From Nemophila menziesii (lineage: Eukaryota; Streptophyta; Magnoliopsida; Boraginales; Hydrophyllaceae): DNA of 64,000 bases. Each line of letters starts with the position of its first letter. The first letter of the stretch is position 1. The notes beneath the pieces are model-generated. The model was given only the letters and a program-made list of their open reading frames with translations, had not been told where the DNA came from and searched no databases. The position numbers and the translations under genes were made by a program. Below, piece by piece: positions 24,309 through 35,775 of this stretch. Location of the stretch: the NCBI GenBank assembly GCA_029959085.1, contig JARWIR010000031.1, positions 8,370,001 through 8,434,000 on the forward strand, read 5' to 3'.

Positions 24309-25905
24309 CGTTAACCTTAACCTTAACTTTAACCTTAACATTACATGTAAATCTTACTCTTAACCATACAGTTAAACGTAGAACTTAACCTTGCACTTTA
24401 CCTTAAATCTTGAACTTTAAACATAAAACTTTACTTTCATCATAACCTTAAACTTAACCTTAGTTTTAACCTTTACCGTAACCCTAACTTTATCTTGACC
24501 CTTAAGGTTTGAACCTCAGTTCTAATTTGAACTAGATGAAAATTCATTGTGCTGATATTTGACCTCAAACCTAAATCTTATAATCTTAACCTTAACACTA
24601 ACCTTATCCTTTAAGGTTTGAACCTTAATTCCGACCTTACCCAAATGAAGATTTATCACGATTATATCTGGCCTCGAACCTTAAATATGTATAACTTGAA
24701 AGTTAAACATCAAACCCTAAACCTTAAACTTACCCTTAGACTTGACCTTTACCTTAAAGATAACCCTTATACTGAACCTTAACCTTTACCATAACCTTAA
24801 ATTTAAACTTTAACCATAACCTTTAAACTTAACATTAACTGTAATCCTAACTTAACCATAACATTAAACATAACCTTATCCATGACCTTAGCCTTATTCT
24901 TAGCCATAGAATTAACCATAACCTTTGCCCTAGACTTAACCTTTGCCTTAGCTTTTGCTTTAGACTTTTCCTTAGTCTTAGCCTTATCCTTAGCCTAAAT
25001 ATTAGTCTTTACTTTAGTCTTATCCTTATCCCTATATATACCTGTTGCCTTAGCAATAGCCTTAAACTTAACCTTAACATTAAACTTATATGTAACTTAA
25101 AATTTAACTTAACCTAAACATTAAATCGAACCTTATAATTAACCTTAACATTAACTTTAACCTCAAACTTATCCTTAACCTTAACCAATACTTTACTCTT
25201 TAACCTTAACATTAACCTCAACCCCTTAATTATTAACCTTAAACACATCAGTAACTTTATTCTTATAATTAACCTAACATTAACCTTAACCATAGCCTTA
25301 ACCTTAACCTTAGACTTAAACTTAAACTTTGACTTAGCCATTACTTAACATTAACCGTAATATTAACCTTAACCTTAACCTCAACCATAGTTTTCCCTTA
25401 TCATTTAACTTAATCTTAATTTAATCCTTAATCTTAACCTAAACCTTAATCGTAACCTTAAACTTAACCTAAAATATTATACCTTAAACCGTAAACCTTA
25501 TATCATACTATTTAGTGTTTGATTTCACTTTAACCTTAACCTTAACCCAAACCTTAATCTTAAACTTAACCTTAACCTTAACCTTAACCTTAAATTTTAT
25601 ACCTTTAACCGTAAACCATAAACGTAAACTTTAAACTATACAACTTAGTGATTGCTTTCAATTTAACATTAACTTTAACCATATCCCTTAAACCTAAAGT
25701 CTTATATCTCAAACCTCAAAACGTAAATTTAACCTTAATATTAACCTCAATCCTTAAACTTTACATTAACCTTAATCTTCGTGTTCGCCTTTATGTTTAA
25801 TTATTTAACCTTAACATTGAACCTTGAACCTTAACCCTTAAACGATAAATCTTAAACCTTAACCTTAACCTTAACTTTAGACATTTCCTAAACCTTAAAT
25901 GCAAT
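24309..25905 (+). repeat. CCTTAA hexamer array A3
   Basis: A degenerate CCTTAA array with the family interruptions in order: GGTTTGAACCTCAGTTCTAA near 24507, GAAGATTTATCACGATTATA near 24647, and TTTAGTGTTTGATTTC near 25510. A near-perfect hexamer run lies near 25565-25595. The reverse-strand Lys/Val-rich frame at 25114-25341 is translated repeat. Confidence 0.95.
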
Positions 25906-27425
25906 CCATGATAACGATGCCAACAAACTTTGTATCCCCCTAGGTGTGAGGTTAATTACGCACCCAAGAGAGTAACTCCACACAAAGATTTATGGATCAT
26001 TCCAAGTAGTAAAGTAAAAATTTTATCATCTCCATAGGGACTATAAAACTTATAGTGTGTGTGTTTAATGACTTTGAATAAAATGGTATGTAACAAAATA
26101 ATATATATTGGTTTGGGTTTTAATAATTATTAATATAGGGATTAACTTAGTGAGGAAACTAGCCTGACATAATTATTTTATTTTTATTCGATTAGAAATA
26201 AACACCTCTAATATCTACTCATACCTTTAAATTTCCCCTACCGGGTGTAATTCATTAACTAGGGCTAATAAATTAAGTGGACTTTAAAACGAAAAAACCA
26301 TATGCAAGATAATATAAAGTACGTATGAATAAATACCAGTTAATCAAAAACCCTAAATTCATAGAAAAGCCTCAATTCATAATTCTAGGGTTCATAAGAA
26401 ATCGTCCAAAACTAATGAAGAGAGTATTTCGTTAACAATATATAGTAATCATAATCATAATTAAAGAATAAAATTTAATAAATAAAAACATAAAGTCTTA
26501 CAATGATTTGATTATGATGAAGATGTTAATGACTTCTTCTTTCTTCTCGACTGACTTTGTCTTCAATCGGGTTTTAAAGATAATTTATAGTGTAATATTT
26601 GTAGCTCTCTTTCTAGGGTCAATATGGTTTCAACCTAGTAAAAATCTTGGCCCATGGTGTTTTTTACAAAAACTAGATGGCCTTCGTCGTCTCAAAGAAA
26701 CATCCATAGATTCCTCGGTATGGTCACGCAAACTGGATTTAAATGGATATATGATGGTGTTGAACCGGTGTTTAACTCTTTACTAATAGTTCTCATCATT
26801 ACTTTAAGGTTTGCAGCATATTCAGAAAACATATACTCAAAATTAATAGGGTAAGACTTCCATCCTATATTGGATTGTCCAATATTAACATCTTAACTAT
26901 TAATTATATTGATAAAAACAAATATCATATGTTAACTAGGTAGTTACTTAATTAGTTTTTTAATGACATAAATATAGGGTATGTCTCATAATAATATTGG
27001 TATTGGACTATCCAATATTAGATAGAATTATTTTCTAAATAAATATAGAGTCATATAGTCTAATTTTTTAGTAACATCGAAAAATGTAGAATTTTTTTTA
27101 AATAATATATGGTAATATAATGCGATTAAATCAAAAGCAATTCTGGGTTTAATTTTGTATTTGTATATTATACTTATAGGGAAATGGTTGGATAAACTAG
27201 AAATGTAGTATTGGCTAGAACTTTTACTATATCGGATGTTGAAAAAGGTAACACTATGGTATTTTAGGGATCTGAACATAAAATAAAATAAAGTCGACAA
27301 CACTATGAAAATCATTAAAATTAATTCTACTAAAAATTCGGTAACTTTAATCCTTGATTTTTGGCGTAGTGAGAACAAAACAAAAGGTGACAATTAAAAA
27401 CACACACTCTTATTCATTGTTACAA
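25906..27425 (+). repeat. Macro-unit 4, module B with a little module C
   Basis: Opens with CACCCAAGAGAGTAACTCC near 25963. Part of the TTTACTATTCAC subrepeat region is deleted (jump near 26168, after ACTAGCCTGACATAA). Leader-like AAAAACCCTAAATTCATAG lies near 26346. The segment ends with GGTGACAATTAAAAACACAC, then jumps at about 27425 to module F1, skipping D and E. The reverse frame at 27028-27393 shows no recognisable motif. Confidence 0.75.
26508..26854 (+). pseudogene. Conserved short frame of module B, frameshifted copy
   Basis: The first frame runs 26508-26786 and includes LGSIWFQPSKNLGPWCFLQ, then KLDGLRRLKETS and SRKLDLNGYMMV. The conserved continuation (IVLIITLRFAAYSENI) is in another frame ending at 26854, so this copy is shifted between the two halves. 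The counterparts near 19178 and 43620 keep both halves in one frame. The protein is not recognised. Confidence 0.25.
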
Positions 27426-28285
27426 CTAAAAATAGTGAGTTGAGGTGGGTTTAAGTAAAGCAAGCAGAACTTATTAAAAACTGACGTTGGGCCTAAATAA
27501 AGAAAAGCTTCCATTTTGGCCTTTGCATCGATCGATTTACCCTAGGTTCATACTCAATCATAACAACCACTACTTAAGAAGAGTTTATATATGAAATATA
27601 TAAGCACAAGAAATGACCCGTTCTTGAAGACATTTCCAAACAATTAATTCTACTTTTACAAATGTTATAATAATAAAAAGGGAGGGTGATGTGATGATAA
27701 ACGAGAAGACGAGAAATTACTGGGAATTATGAGAGGTTTGTGGGTATTTTGAAGTTTAATAGAAACAGTTAGGTGTATACTACATTATAATATAAATACT
27801 CGAACTAGATGTTAAAAAATGTATCACATACATATGTAGTGTGAACCCAATTAAAGACAACCCATCAATGACTTATTTTGTATAAATTAAAAGAAAGACA
27901 GCTAATCTCATATATATTAGGTGTTTAACAAAAAACTCATCGTTTGCAACTTTAATGTAGAGTTATAACTAGACATATCATTTCTCTAAATTCTTGTGTG
28001 ATATCAAAGAAACACGGCTTACCAAGAGTTTAACTTGGACATAAAACAACTTTGCTTGTTCTTCTATTAAAATTAATCTATCTACAAATGTGAAAAATAT
28101 TGGATTTTGTTACATTTGTCGTATAATAGCTCTTAACAATTAAGTATATTATTAGTATGTGAATTTTAATTCAAGAAACATATATACTTACAGTTACAAA
28201 GATTTAAAAAAAATTCCCCTAAAAGAAACAAACTCAATTTTCACATTTCAAGTATTTCAAAATGACAATAAAAAATTTATATAAA
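27426..28285 (+). repeat. Macro-unit 4, module F1
   Basis: Joined abruptly at about 27425: GTGAGTTGAGGTGGGTTTAA, then GGGCCTAAATAAAGAAAAG, AAAAAGGGAGGGTGATGTGA, ATACATATGTAGTGTGAACC. The Helitron-like 3' end has lost its CTAG (CAAG on the + strand at 27607). Confidence 0.75.
27607..27802 (-). mobile_element. Decayed short Helitron-like element in F1
   Basis: The minus-strand 3' end is TGTCTTCAAGAACGGGTCAT followed by TTCTTG in place of ATCTAG, so the terminal tetranucleotide is mutated. Position and orientation match the other F1 copies. It is a relic only. Confidence 0.45.
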
Positions 28286-29155
28286 TCTATCAAGGGTGGC
28301 TGACCAGGGTGTTGTTTAGGCCAATTTACTCGCCAATAAAAAACATTTTGCTAGATTATTTTCCAAATAATTTACTACAAGTTATAATAAGTACGGACCA
28401 CCACTGAGTAACTGAGTATTAGTATTATTCATCTCCGACCACTACCCACCGACAACCGCTGGCACCGCCACCTAGGGAGTACTCATTGATTCATTGACTA
28501 TAAAGCCATTGAGTATTTATAATATATATATTTAAACACCATCCACCGACCACCAACACACCCACCAGGCGTACTTAGTAATTCAATGAGTACGAAATCA
28601 CTAAGTACGAAATCGTAGATTAGAGAAATCAATAATTATGAAAAATTATTGAGTATATTAAGTTAATCTCTAACTATACTTAGACAATCAGCAAAACTAC
28701 ACTCAAAATTATTGAGTATACTTCTGGATTTCTAAATATTACCTAAAAATGGCACACATTTATATTTATGATTGAACCAATACAATAATTAATAAACAAT
28801 AAATAAATCTATTATACCTATAAGAAAATAAAATATTAAAAAAGTTATAAAATATTTAAAGAAAATAATTAAAAAATAATGACGTATTTTTTAATATTAT
28901 AGATCTATGTTGAATGTTACAACGAGAAAAAAAACACATCAAATAATCATGAACAACAAAACCTCATCAAAAAGTTTCGCTCGGATAGTAAGATCTGTTA
29001 TATCAAACTCAATTGCTCAAACTCCAATCTACCATGGAATGATAGATCTACCGATAGAAAATAGCAAGTAGGTTGGATGGGAAGAGTATTTTTAGAGGTG
29101 GTTTAGTAGGTTGGATGATAGATCTACCGATAGAAAATAGTCTGCAGGGAAATGT
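28286..29155 (+). repeat. Module G, copy 2
   Basis: Contains AATAAAAAACATTTTGCTAG, CCACCTAGGGAGTACTCATT, the hairpin at about 28570-28608 and TAGATCTACCGATAGAAAAT. That last motif occurs twice (near 29043 and 29110) around a short piece of tail sequence, suggesting a small local duplication at the module's right edge. Confidence 0.7.
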
Positions 29156-29443
29156 TTCGAAATAGTTGTTGTGTTGATGGAAAAATATCAGAATAGCATC
29201 CAGATTTCAAAAATCATCAAGTTTGATTATATAACAATATATATATATATATATATATATAAGTATATATTATGTTAATCAAAGATGATAAATATAAGAA
29301 TATAAAAGACACGGGTGTGATCGCTTTAGAGCCGTCTCTCAACATATATACAAGATGGCTTAGTTTGTCCCCTTATCTTTGATGGTTGGGATCGCTCCAA
29401 AAAATATAACTAATATTATGGGACACACTATAATTTAATTATA
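29156..29443 (+). repeat. Macro-unit 4, module H, part left of Helitron
   Basis: Runs from AAATAGTTGTTGTGTTGATG through a (TA)n tract at 29237-29261, GACACGGGTGTGATCGCTTT and AATATTATGGGACACACTAT to TTTAATTATA, where the Helitron begins. The sequence resumes at 31285. The empty site is preserved at 8221 and nearly so at 58321. Confidence 0.85.
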
Positions 29444-29514
29444 CTAGGTAAAACCCGTGTCTGAAGACACTGAAGAAAAAATTTGTTGCGTTAACGGAAA
29501 TCAAATACGGTGTC

Positions 29515-30600
29515 TAAGGGTAAAGGTCAAGGTCAAAGTTAGAATAAGGTTGTTATTTTTTTGCTCATCAAGAAGAAGGTTAGGTTATAGTTAAGGTTAA
29601 TGTTAAGTTTAAGGTTAGGGTTAAGGTTAGGGTTTAGGTTAACGTTAAGGATATGGTTAATTTTAAGGTTAAAGTTAAGGTTAAAGTTAAGGGCTAAGGT
29701 TAAAGTTTTAGTCAAGTTTAAGTTAAATTTAATTTTAAGATTAAGATTAAGTTAGAGTTAAGGTTTAAGATGAAAAATTTAAGGTTTAACAAAATTCCAG
29801 GGTTAAGGTCGAATATTAGCGCGATGATTCTTCATCTGTTTAAGGTTAAGGTTAAGGTTACAGTTAAGATGAAAGTTAAGGTTAAGGTTACATTTAAGAT
29901 GAAAGTTAAGGTTAAGGTTTAAAGTTAAAGGTTTAAAGGTTAAGGTAAATTTAAAGGATAAATGTTAAGGTTAGGGTTAGAATTAAAGTTAAGGTTATGG
30001 TTAAGATTAAGGTTAAGGTATAAAGTTTAAGGTTCAAAGATCAAGCTTTTAAGGTTCAAGGTTAAGGTTAAATTTTAACTTCAAGGTTAAGATTATGGTT
30101 AAGGTTAAGATTAAATTTAATATGAAGGTGAAGGTAAAGGTTAAGGCTTGAGATTTAATGGTTAAGGTTAAGGGTTTAAGGGTTAAGAGTTACGGTTAAA
30201 GTTAAGGTTAAGTGAAGATGATGATAAAGGATTTAAGGTTTATGGTTTAAGGTCAAGGTTTAAGATTAAGGTTAAGGTTAAGGTTAAGGTTAAGGTTAAG
30301 GTTAAAATTAAGGTTAAGTTTAAGGTTAAGGTTAAGGTTAAGGTTATGGTTAAAGTTAAGGTTAAAGTTAAGGTTAAGGTTAAGGTTAAGGTTAAGGTTA
30401 AGGTTGAGGTTGAGGTTAAGGTTAAGGTTTGGGTTTGATTTTGGGATAGGTTAAGGCTAAGGTTAAGGTTAAGGTTAAGTTTAAGGTTAAGGTTAAGGTT
30501 GAAGTTAAGTTTAAGGTTAAGTTTAAGGTTAAGTTTAAGGTTAAAGTTAAGGTTAAGGGTAAAGTTAAGGTTAAGGTTGATAGTTAAGGGTCTATGGTTA
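29515..30600 (-). repeat. CCTTAA array inside the Helitron
   Basis: On the + strand this is GGTTAA/AAGGTT, opposite to all other arrays, so in the Helitron's sense direction it is CCTTAA. Near-perfect runs lie at about 30266-30304 and 30370-30405, cleaner than in the unit arrays. Near 29810-29850 its reverse complement contains ATGAAGAATCATCGCGC, matching a non-hexamer landmark of the unit arrays (near 17045, 32832 and 59826). That makes it homologous to array A, not merely similar in composition. Confidence 0.9.
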
Positions 30601-30602
30601 CG

Positions 30603-31195
30603 GATATGAGAGATATTAGAGATTTTTGAGGAGTAATATGAGAAGTTAGGTACATTTTGATTTATTATATAAATATTATAAATTTATATTAAATATAAAG
30701 AGTGATCTAATGTTTTTTTAATTTTTTTTAATAAGTAAATAAGAATGAATTAATGGTATTATAAAGGTCCAAATCGGATTTGCCCCATTGTTCTTAAGTG
30801 TTTCAAGATATTATTATTATCATAATTGTTATTTTTAACTCCACCATATATATCAATATTTTTCAATATTATTTTCCTTCATTGACTTTTCGAAAAATCG
30901 TGTCGGTTAATACATTGCTCCCATATTTCCAATTTGAAATTTTTTCTTTTAAAGGATCAATGTGATTTTTATATAGATATAATAATTGAGAAAATTAAAA
31001 AAAAAAGATATTTTTGAGAAGAATAAAATAATTATGAGAGAAATTAGAGATTTTTAAGTAGCAATATGAGAAGTTAGGTACATTCTGCTTTATTATATAA
31101 ATATTATAAATTAAATGTAAAGAGTGATTTAAGGTTTTTTGTTTTATGTTTTTTCTTTTTTGTTAAGTAATTAAGAATTAATTAATGATATTAAT
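30603..31195 (-). repeat. Direct duplication in the Helitron 5' half
   Basis: Two related copies about 428 bases apart (near 30605-30755 and 31033-31190) share GAGAAGTTAGGTACATT, TTTATTATATAAATATTATA and AAAGAGTGAT. Both resemble the GAGTTAGGTATATACTACTT stretch of module F1, so the Helitron's 5' half and the older relic in F1 look related. Confidence 0.65.
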
Positions 31196-31284
31196 AATAA
31201 GTGGGACATCTTGGCCACCACTTATGTTTGGTCAGAATCAATCCTAACCACCACTTATCAAAAAAACTTGTAATATAATATAAA

Positions 31285-31506
31285 TATTATATTTATTCCA
31301 AATATATATTAAAATCCAATAAAATTTTTACTATTATAGTTATAATCCCATAATACTAATATGTTTTCCCGTGCTATCTAATTATCAATATCTACTTACT
31401 TTTTTAATCCATTAAATATATAAAGACTTTTTTTATTTATAAGTTTTTACCAAATATATAACTTAAATGTGAATGAATATCTTCAATTTGATTTAATTTT
31501 AAAGCC

Positions 31507-31556
<50 letters not shown>

Positions 31557-32545
31557 GTTAATAATTGAATACAAAAATATCTTTTTATATATCTTTCTAT
31601 GGGCATAATAAATGTTAATATAATATGAAAAAAATTTAGACCATATATATCAATATTATATAACATCTGTTGACCAACGGTCGTGAATTTACATCATAAA
31701 GCACGTTTTAAACAGTTCACATCATTTACATATACGATTATAATTATTGATAACATCTGTTGAACAAAGGTCGTGAATTTACATCATAAGCCGTCTACAC
31801 AACCTAAATTCACTCACTACATTTAATTTCTTATTTTTTGATATATTTTATTATTTCAAATAAAAAAAATTTATAATTATTACCATATTACTTTTTCGTC
31901 AAAACCATCATAATATATTAGACGATATAATTTCATATTGAAACAAGTAACAACGCTATTGTTTTAATATTTCAAGAATTTTTTGATACATTTACATTCA
32001 ATTTTTAATTTATATTTGTTATTGAGTTTGTGAAATTTAAAATTATTTATCTTTTACCACTACATATATATGATAAAATAAACTTTTTAAAGTGACACGT
32101 CAACTCTACATAAAAGACGAACATGATCGTTTGTGAACAATTAATTCACTTATTCGCACTATTGTAATAATTGTTTTTTACTAATAAAAGGAAACTTAAT
32201 TGTGTCTTATCTCAATCCATACACATTATACACAATATTCTATTTTAAACAGGGGACTTAGGTTTGATACCGTAAATGGAACAAAACTTATTTTAAAGGC
32301 TAATGTAGGGGATTTGGGTTCGCTTGCCTATTAATAGAACGGAAGCTTACCTTTTCATTACATATAAATGAAGAACCTTGAATCTCGAACCACGCATAAT
32401 GAAAATTGAATTTATTTTATAAAAAAATACGTGCAAGCTAAATCCTATAAATGTTTTATAAGCATAAAATATTATGTACAAGAAATCAAAAATCATGAAC
32501 CACACACATCAAAATATTTGGATATGTGTTAATATTATAAAAAAT
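31285..32545 (+). repeat. Macro-unit 4, module H, part right of Helitron
   Basis: Resumes with TATTATATTTATTCCAAATA, then TAGTTATAATCCCATAATAC and a long (TA)n tract at 31510-31553. A local duplication of TAACATCTGTTGA...GTCGTGAATTT follows (31661 and 31751, 90 bases apart), then GGGGACTTAGGTTTGATACC near 32242. It leads into array A4. Confidence 0.8.
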
Positions 32546-33121
32546 CACGTTAACCTTAACCTTACATGTAAACTTTAACCTTAACCATATCGTTAAACGT
32601 AACACTAAACCATGCATTTTATCTGAAATCTAGAACTTAAAACTTAACTTTCATCATGACCTTAAACTTAATGTCTCTTTTAACATTTACCCTACCCCTA
32701 ATCTTATCCCTACCCTTGAGGTTTAAACCTTAATTATAATTTGAACTAGATAAAAAATATATTACCTCAAATATTAATCTTATAACATTATTCTTTATGG
32801 TTTGAACCTTAATTCTAACCTTAACCAAATGAAGTTTAATCGCGCTTATATCCGACCTCTAACATTAAATTCGTATAACGTGAAACTTAAACGTCAACTT
32901 AACCTTAGACTTGACTTGTACCTCAAAGTTAAGCCTTAGACTTAACCTTAACCTTTACCATAACAGAAAATTTAAAATTTAACCTTAACCTTTAACGTTA
33001 ACATTAAATGTAACTCTAACCTCAACCATAACCTTAAACTTAACCTTAACCATGAAGTTAACCTTAACATTAGCCTTAGTCTTAGCCGTAGCATTAACCA
33101 TATCCTTTGCCCTAGCCTTAA
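32546..33121 (+). repeat. CCTTAA array A4, truncated
   Basis: Carries the first third of the normal array, including GTTTAATCGCGCTTATATCC near 32835. It stops abruptly after TTTGCCCTAGCCTTAATC at 33121, where module D sequence (TGTCACAAATAATAAAG) begins. The missing remainder is represented by about 40 bases at 35737-35775. Confidence 0.85.
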
Positions 33122-34205
33122 TCTGTCACAAATAATAAAGTAAATAAGCTTTATTTATCTATGTTATAAGCTTGTAAGCATTCATGGATATGATATAATT
33201 AAACCAACAACTAATTAGTTGTTACAGAACTAATCTCTTAGCGTGTAATACAACTTAGTATTTTAGGAATCGTTTATTTTATTTTATTTTCAATTGACGT
33301 ATAGATGTATATAATAACATTTTCAATTTTTAGCCCATATTTTTATCCTTAAAAGACATGAGTATTACCGAGTGAGTCTACAAATCCTATAGAGATTTTA
33401 GAATGCCATAAATATCTTATAGAATTTCAAATGAATATACCATAAAAGTTACTGCAAATAGGAATCAAATATTTACATTCTTATTTAATAGAATTTTAAT
33501 ATAAATTAATTCAAATCTGATACACATGTTCGTTTCCGATATGATAAAATATGTAAAGTTACATGTACTTTCCATACTTTCCATAAAACTTAAATTGAAA
33601 TTTAATACATCTGTTTGTGGATTGTTTCTTACATTCTATTTTGACAAATTTGTATTCACTACCATTTAATAAATCATATTTACATAATTTTTTTTATAGA
33701 GATACATAATATAGAAACCAACATAAAAAATGAAAATATATGTCATACACAATAAAAGAAAATAAATATATAATTCTTATTATTATATATAGATCTATTT
33801 GATAAATATATTTTTGTTTTTATATAATAAATTAATGAATAATATATATATATATATATATATTTGTTTTTGTGTATAAAAGATACATATTTATGAATTT
33901 TAAAAACATGCAAATATATACAAAAATATATGTTTTACAATATATTCATGTATTTTCTTATATAAAAATTATACAACTTTATATATATAAAATATAAAAT
34001 TTTGCAAGATCAATAATAAAATTATATATCTATACAAAAATATAGATCTATATAGATATGTTAAATCCTTAGATATATACATAAATACTTTAAAAAAATT
34101 ATTAAAAAATGATGTTATATAAAAAAAAATTAAAGTATTACAAACCAAATCATTAGATTTATAATATAATTTTGGTATAGTAGTATTGAATCGTTTAACT
34201 AGTCT
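33122..34205 (+). repeat. Macro-unit 4b, modules D1/E1
   Basis: Module D from AAGCTTTATTTATCTATG on, with GGAATCGTTTATTTTA and CCTATAGAGATTTT. It then becomes AT-rich with a (TA)n tract at 33842-33863. It is closest to 45225-46300. The junction on its left with the truncated array is a rearrangement point. Confidence 0.7.
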
Positions 34206-34745
34206 AGTTGTTTTGTTATACTATAACTCATACAAATATATGAAAAATTAATCGGAACAATTAGGTGCATACTACTTTATTATATAAATACTCTAACCAA
34301 AAGTAAAAAAGGAGAAAGTATCGCATACATATGTAATGTGAAAGCAATTAAAGAAAAACCATCAATGATATATTTGAAATGAAATTAAAGAAAGACAACC
34401 CAAGAAAAAAAATTATCGGTTGCAAATTTAATGTATAACTATAACAAAACATATTAATTTTCTTATTTTTCGCGTGATATCAATGAATACAACTCATCGC
34501 GTGTATAAATTGTACTTAAAACATTTTTTCTTGTTCTTTTATTCATATTGATTGTTCCTAAAATGAGAAAAATATTTCATTTTGTAACATTTGTGCCATA
34601 ATAGCACTTAATAATTAATTATGTTATTAGTATGAGAAATTTAATTCAAGAAACATAATTACTTAAAGTTACACATATGTCAAACCATTTCCCCTAATAT
34701 AAACAAACTCAATTTTCACATTACACCTATTTCAAAATGACAATG
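34206..34745 (+). repeat. Macro-unit 4b, module F2 merging into F1 end
   Basis: GTTTTGTTATACTATAACTC and AAAAATTAATCGGAACAATT are single-copy versions of the arm of the 6367-6589 palindrome. TTGCAAATTTAATGTATAAC and CTTAATAATTAATTATG follow, so F2 passes into the last part of F1. Confidence 0.65.
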
Positions 34746-35551
34746 AATAATTTACACAGATCTATAAGGGTGATTGTCCTAGAGTGTCTTGGGTACCAAG
34801 TTAATCGCCAATAAAAAACATATAGCTAGTTTCTTTTCCAAATAACTTACTACCCAATGTTATGAGTGACCTAATACTGACATACCCTCAAATAAAACAA
34901 AAAACTATATAAAGACTAAAAAATACGTGACAATAAGCACGAACCACTGAGTCACTGTATTGAGTCACTATGTATTAGTATTATTTATCTCCGACCACCA
35001 CCCACTGACCACCACTGTAAACTCCACATGTGGCGTACTCATTGAATCATTGACTACGAAGCTTTTGAGTATTAATATTATTTTTCTTTAAACACCATCC
35101 ACCGACCACCACCAACACTGCAACCCGGGCGTGCTTAGTGATTCTCGAAGTACGAAGTCACTGAGTACAAAAATCATTGATTAGAGAATCACAAAGTATA
35201 AAAATTAATTGAGTGTAATCATTTAATATGTAACTATACTTAGAAAATTAATGAGTATACTTTACAAGACTTTGAGTATAACTTAGTAAATTTTCTAAAT
35301 ATTACCTAAAAGTATTGATTATTAAAACAGAAATATAGAAATAAAATGACATAATTGTATTTATGATTGAAAAATACAGTACTTAATAAAAGATAAATAA
35401 ATCTATTGTACCTATAACAAAAAAAAATTACAAATATAATAAAAAAGTTAACAATATTACGAGAAAAAAATTGATAATGTAAAATCTTGTTTGATGATCT
35501 GGTTCACGAAACTTATTTATTGTTAATGAATAAAACCCCTCTAAATTTAAA

Positions 35552-35552
<1 letters not shown>
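34746..35552 (+). repeat. Module G, copy 3 (diverged)
   Basis: Contains GCCAATAAAAAACATATAGC, CCACCACCCACTGACC and GGCGTGCTTAGTGATTC. The hairpin here is eroded (right arm AAGTCACTGAGTAC). It is the most diverged G copy and has about 80 extra bases near 34855-34935. Confidence 0.6.

Positions 35553-35615
<63 letters not shown>
35553..35615. repeat. (TA)n microsatellite, longest in the window
   Basis: About 30 uninterrupted TA dinucleotides. Other (TA)n tracts of 10-22 units lie at 13882, 16223, 29237, 31510, 33842, 45984, 46115 and 60181. Such tracts recur at similar module positions but vary in length. Confidence 0.95.
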
Positions 35616-35617
<2 letters not shown>

Positions 35618-35775
35618 TTAGGTTACCACAATAACAAAGGAATATAAAAAATTCTTAAACAAAAAACCTCACGAACAAGTTTTGCTGGATAGTTAGATTT
35701 GTCATTTTCGAACTCGCTTGCTTAAATCTCACGAACCTTCTTAACCTTAACCTTAACTGTTAATTTAACCTTTAA
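35616..35775 (+). repeat. Junction: module G tail to array stub
   Basis: AACAAAAAACCTCACGAACA and GGATAGTTAGATTTGTC continue the right edge of module G (compare 28960-29000 and 57345-57400). A jump near 35735 leads into the last 40 bases of a CCTTAA array, then the next unit's opening block. Most of H and A is missing here. Confidence 0.7.

Larger units (their letters stand above)
29444..31284 (-). mobile_element. Non-autonomous Helitron carrying a CCTTAA array (1.84 kb)
   Basis: On the minus strand the 3' end is the hairpin GTGTCTTCAGACAC, then GGGTTTTAC and CTAG, followed by host T (29444-29470 on the + strand). The 5' end reads TTTATATTATATTACAAG, matching TCTATATTATATTTCGAAG of the larger Helitron except for the second base and a few others. 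Flanking module H rejoins cleanly at an A/T site with no target duplication. The subterminal AAGTGGTGG words near 31220-31255 are shared with the larger Helitron. There is no Rep or helicase coding. Most of the interior is a GGTTAA (+ strand) array. Confidence 0.88.

Noticed and set aside
26508..26786. Functional 92-codon gene
   Set aside because: The conserved second half is out of frame and the other copies differ in start and frame, so at most it is a remnant.
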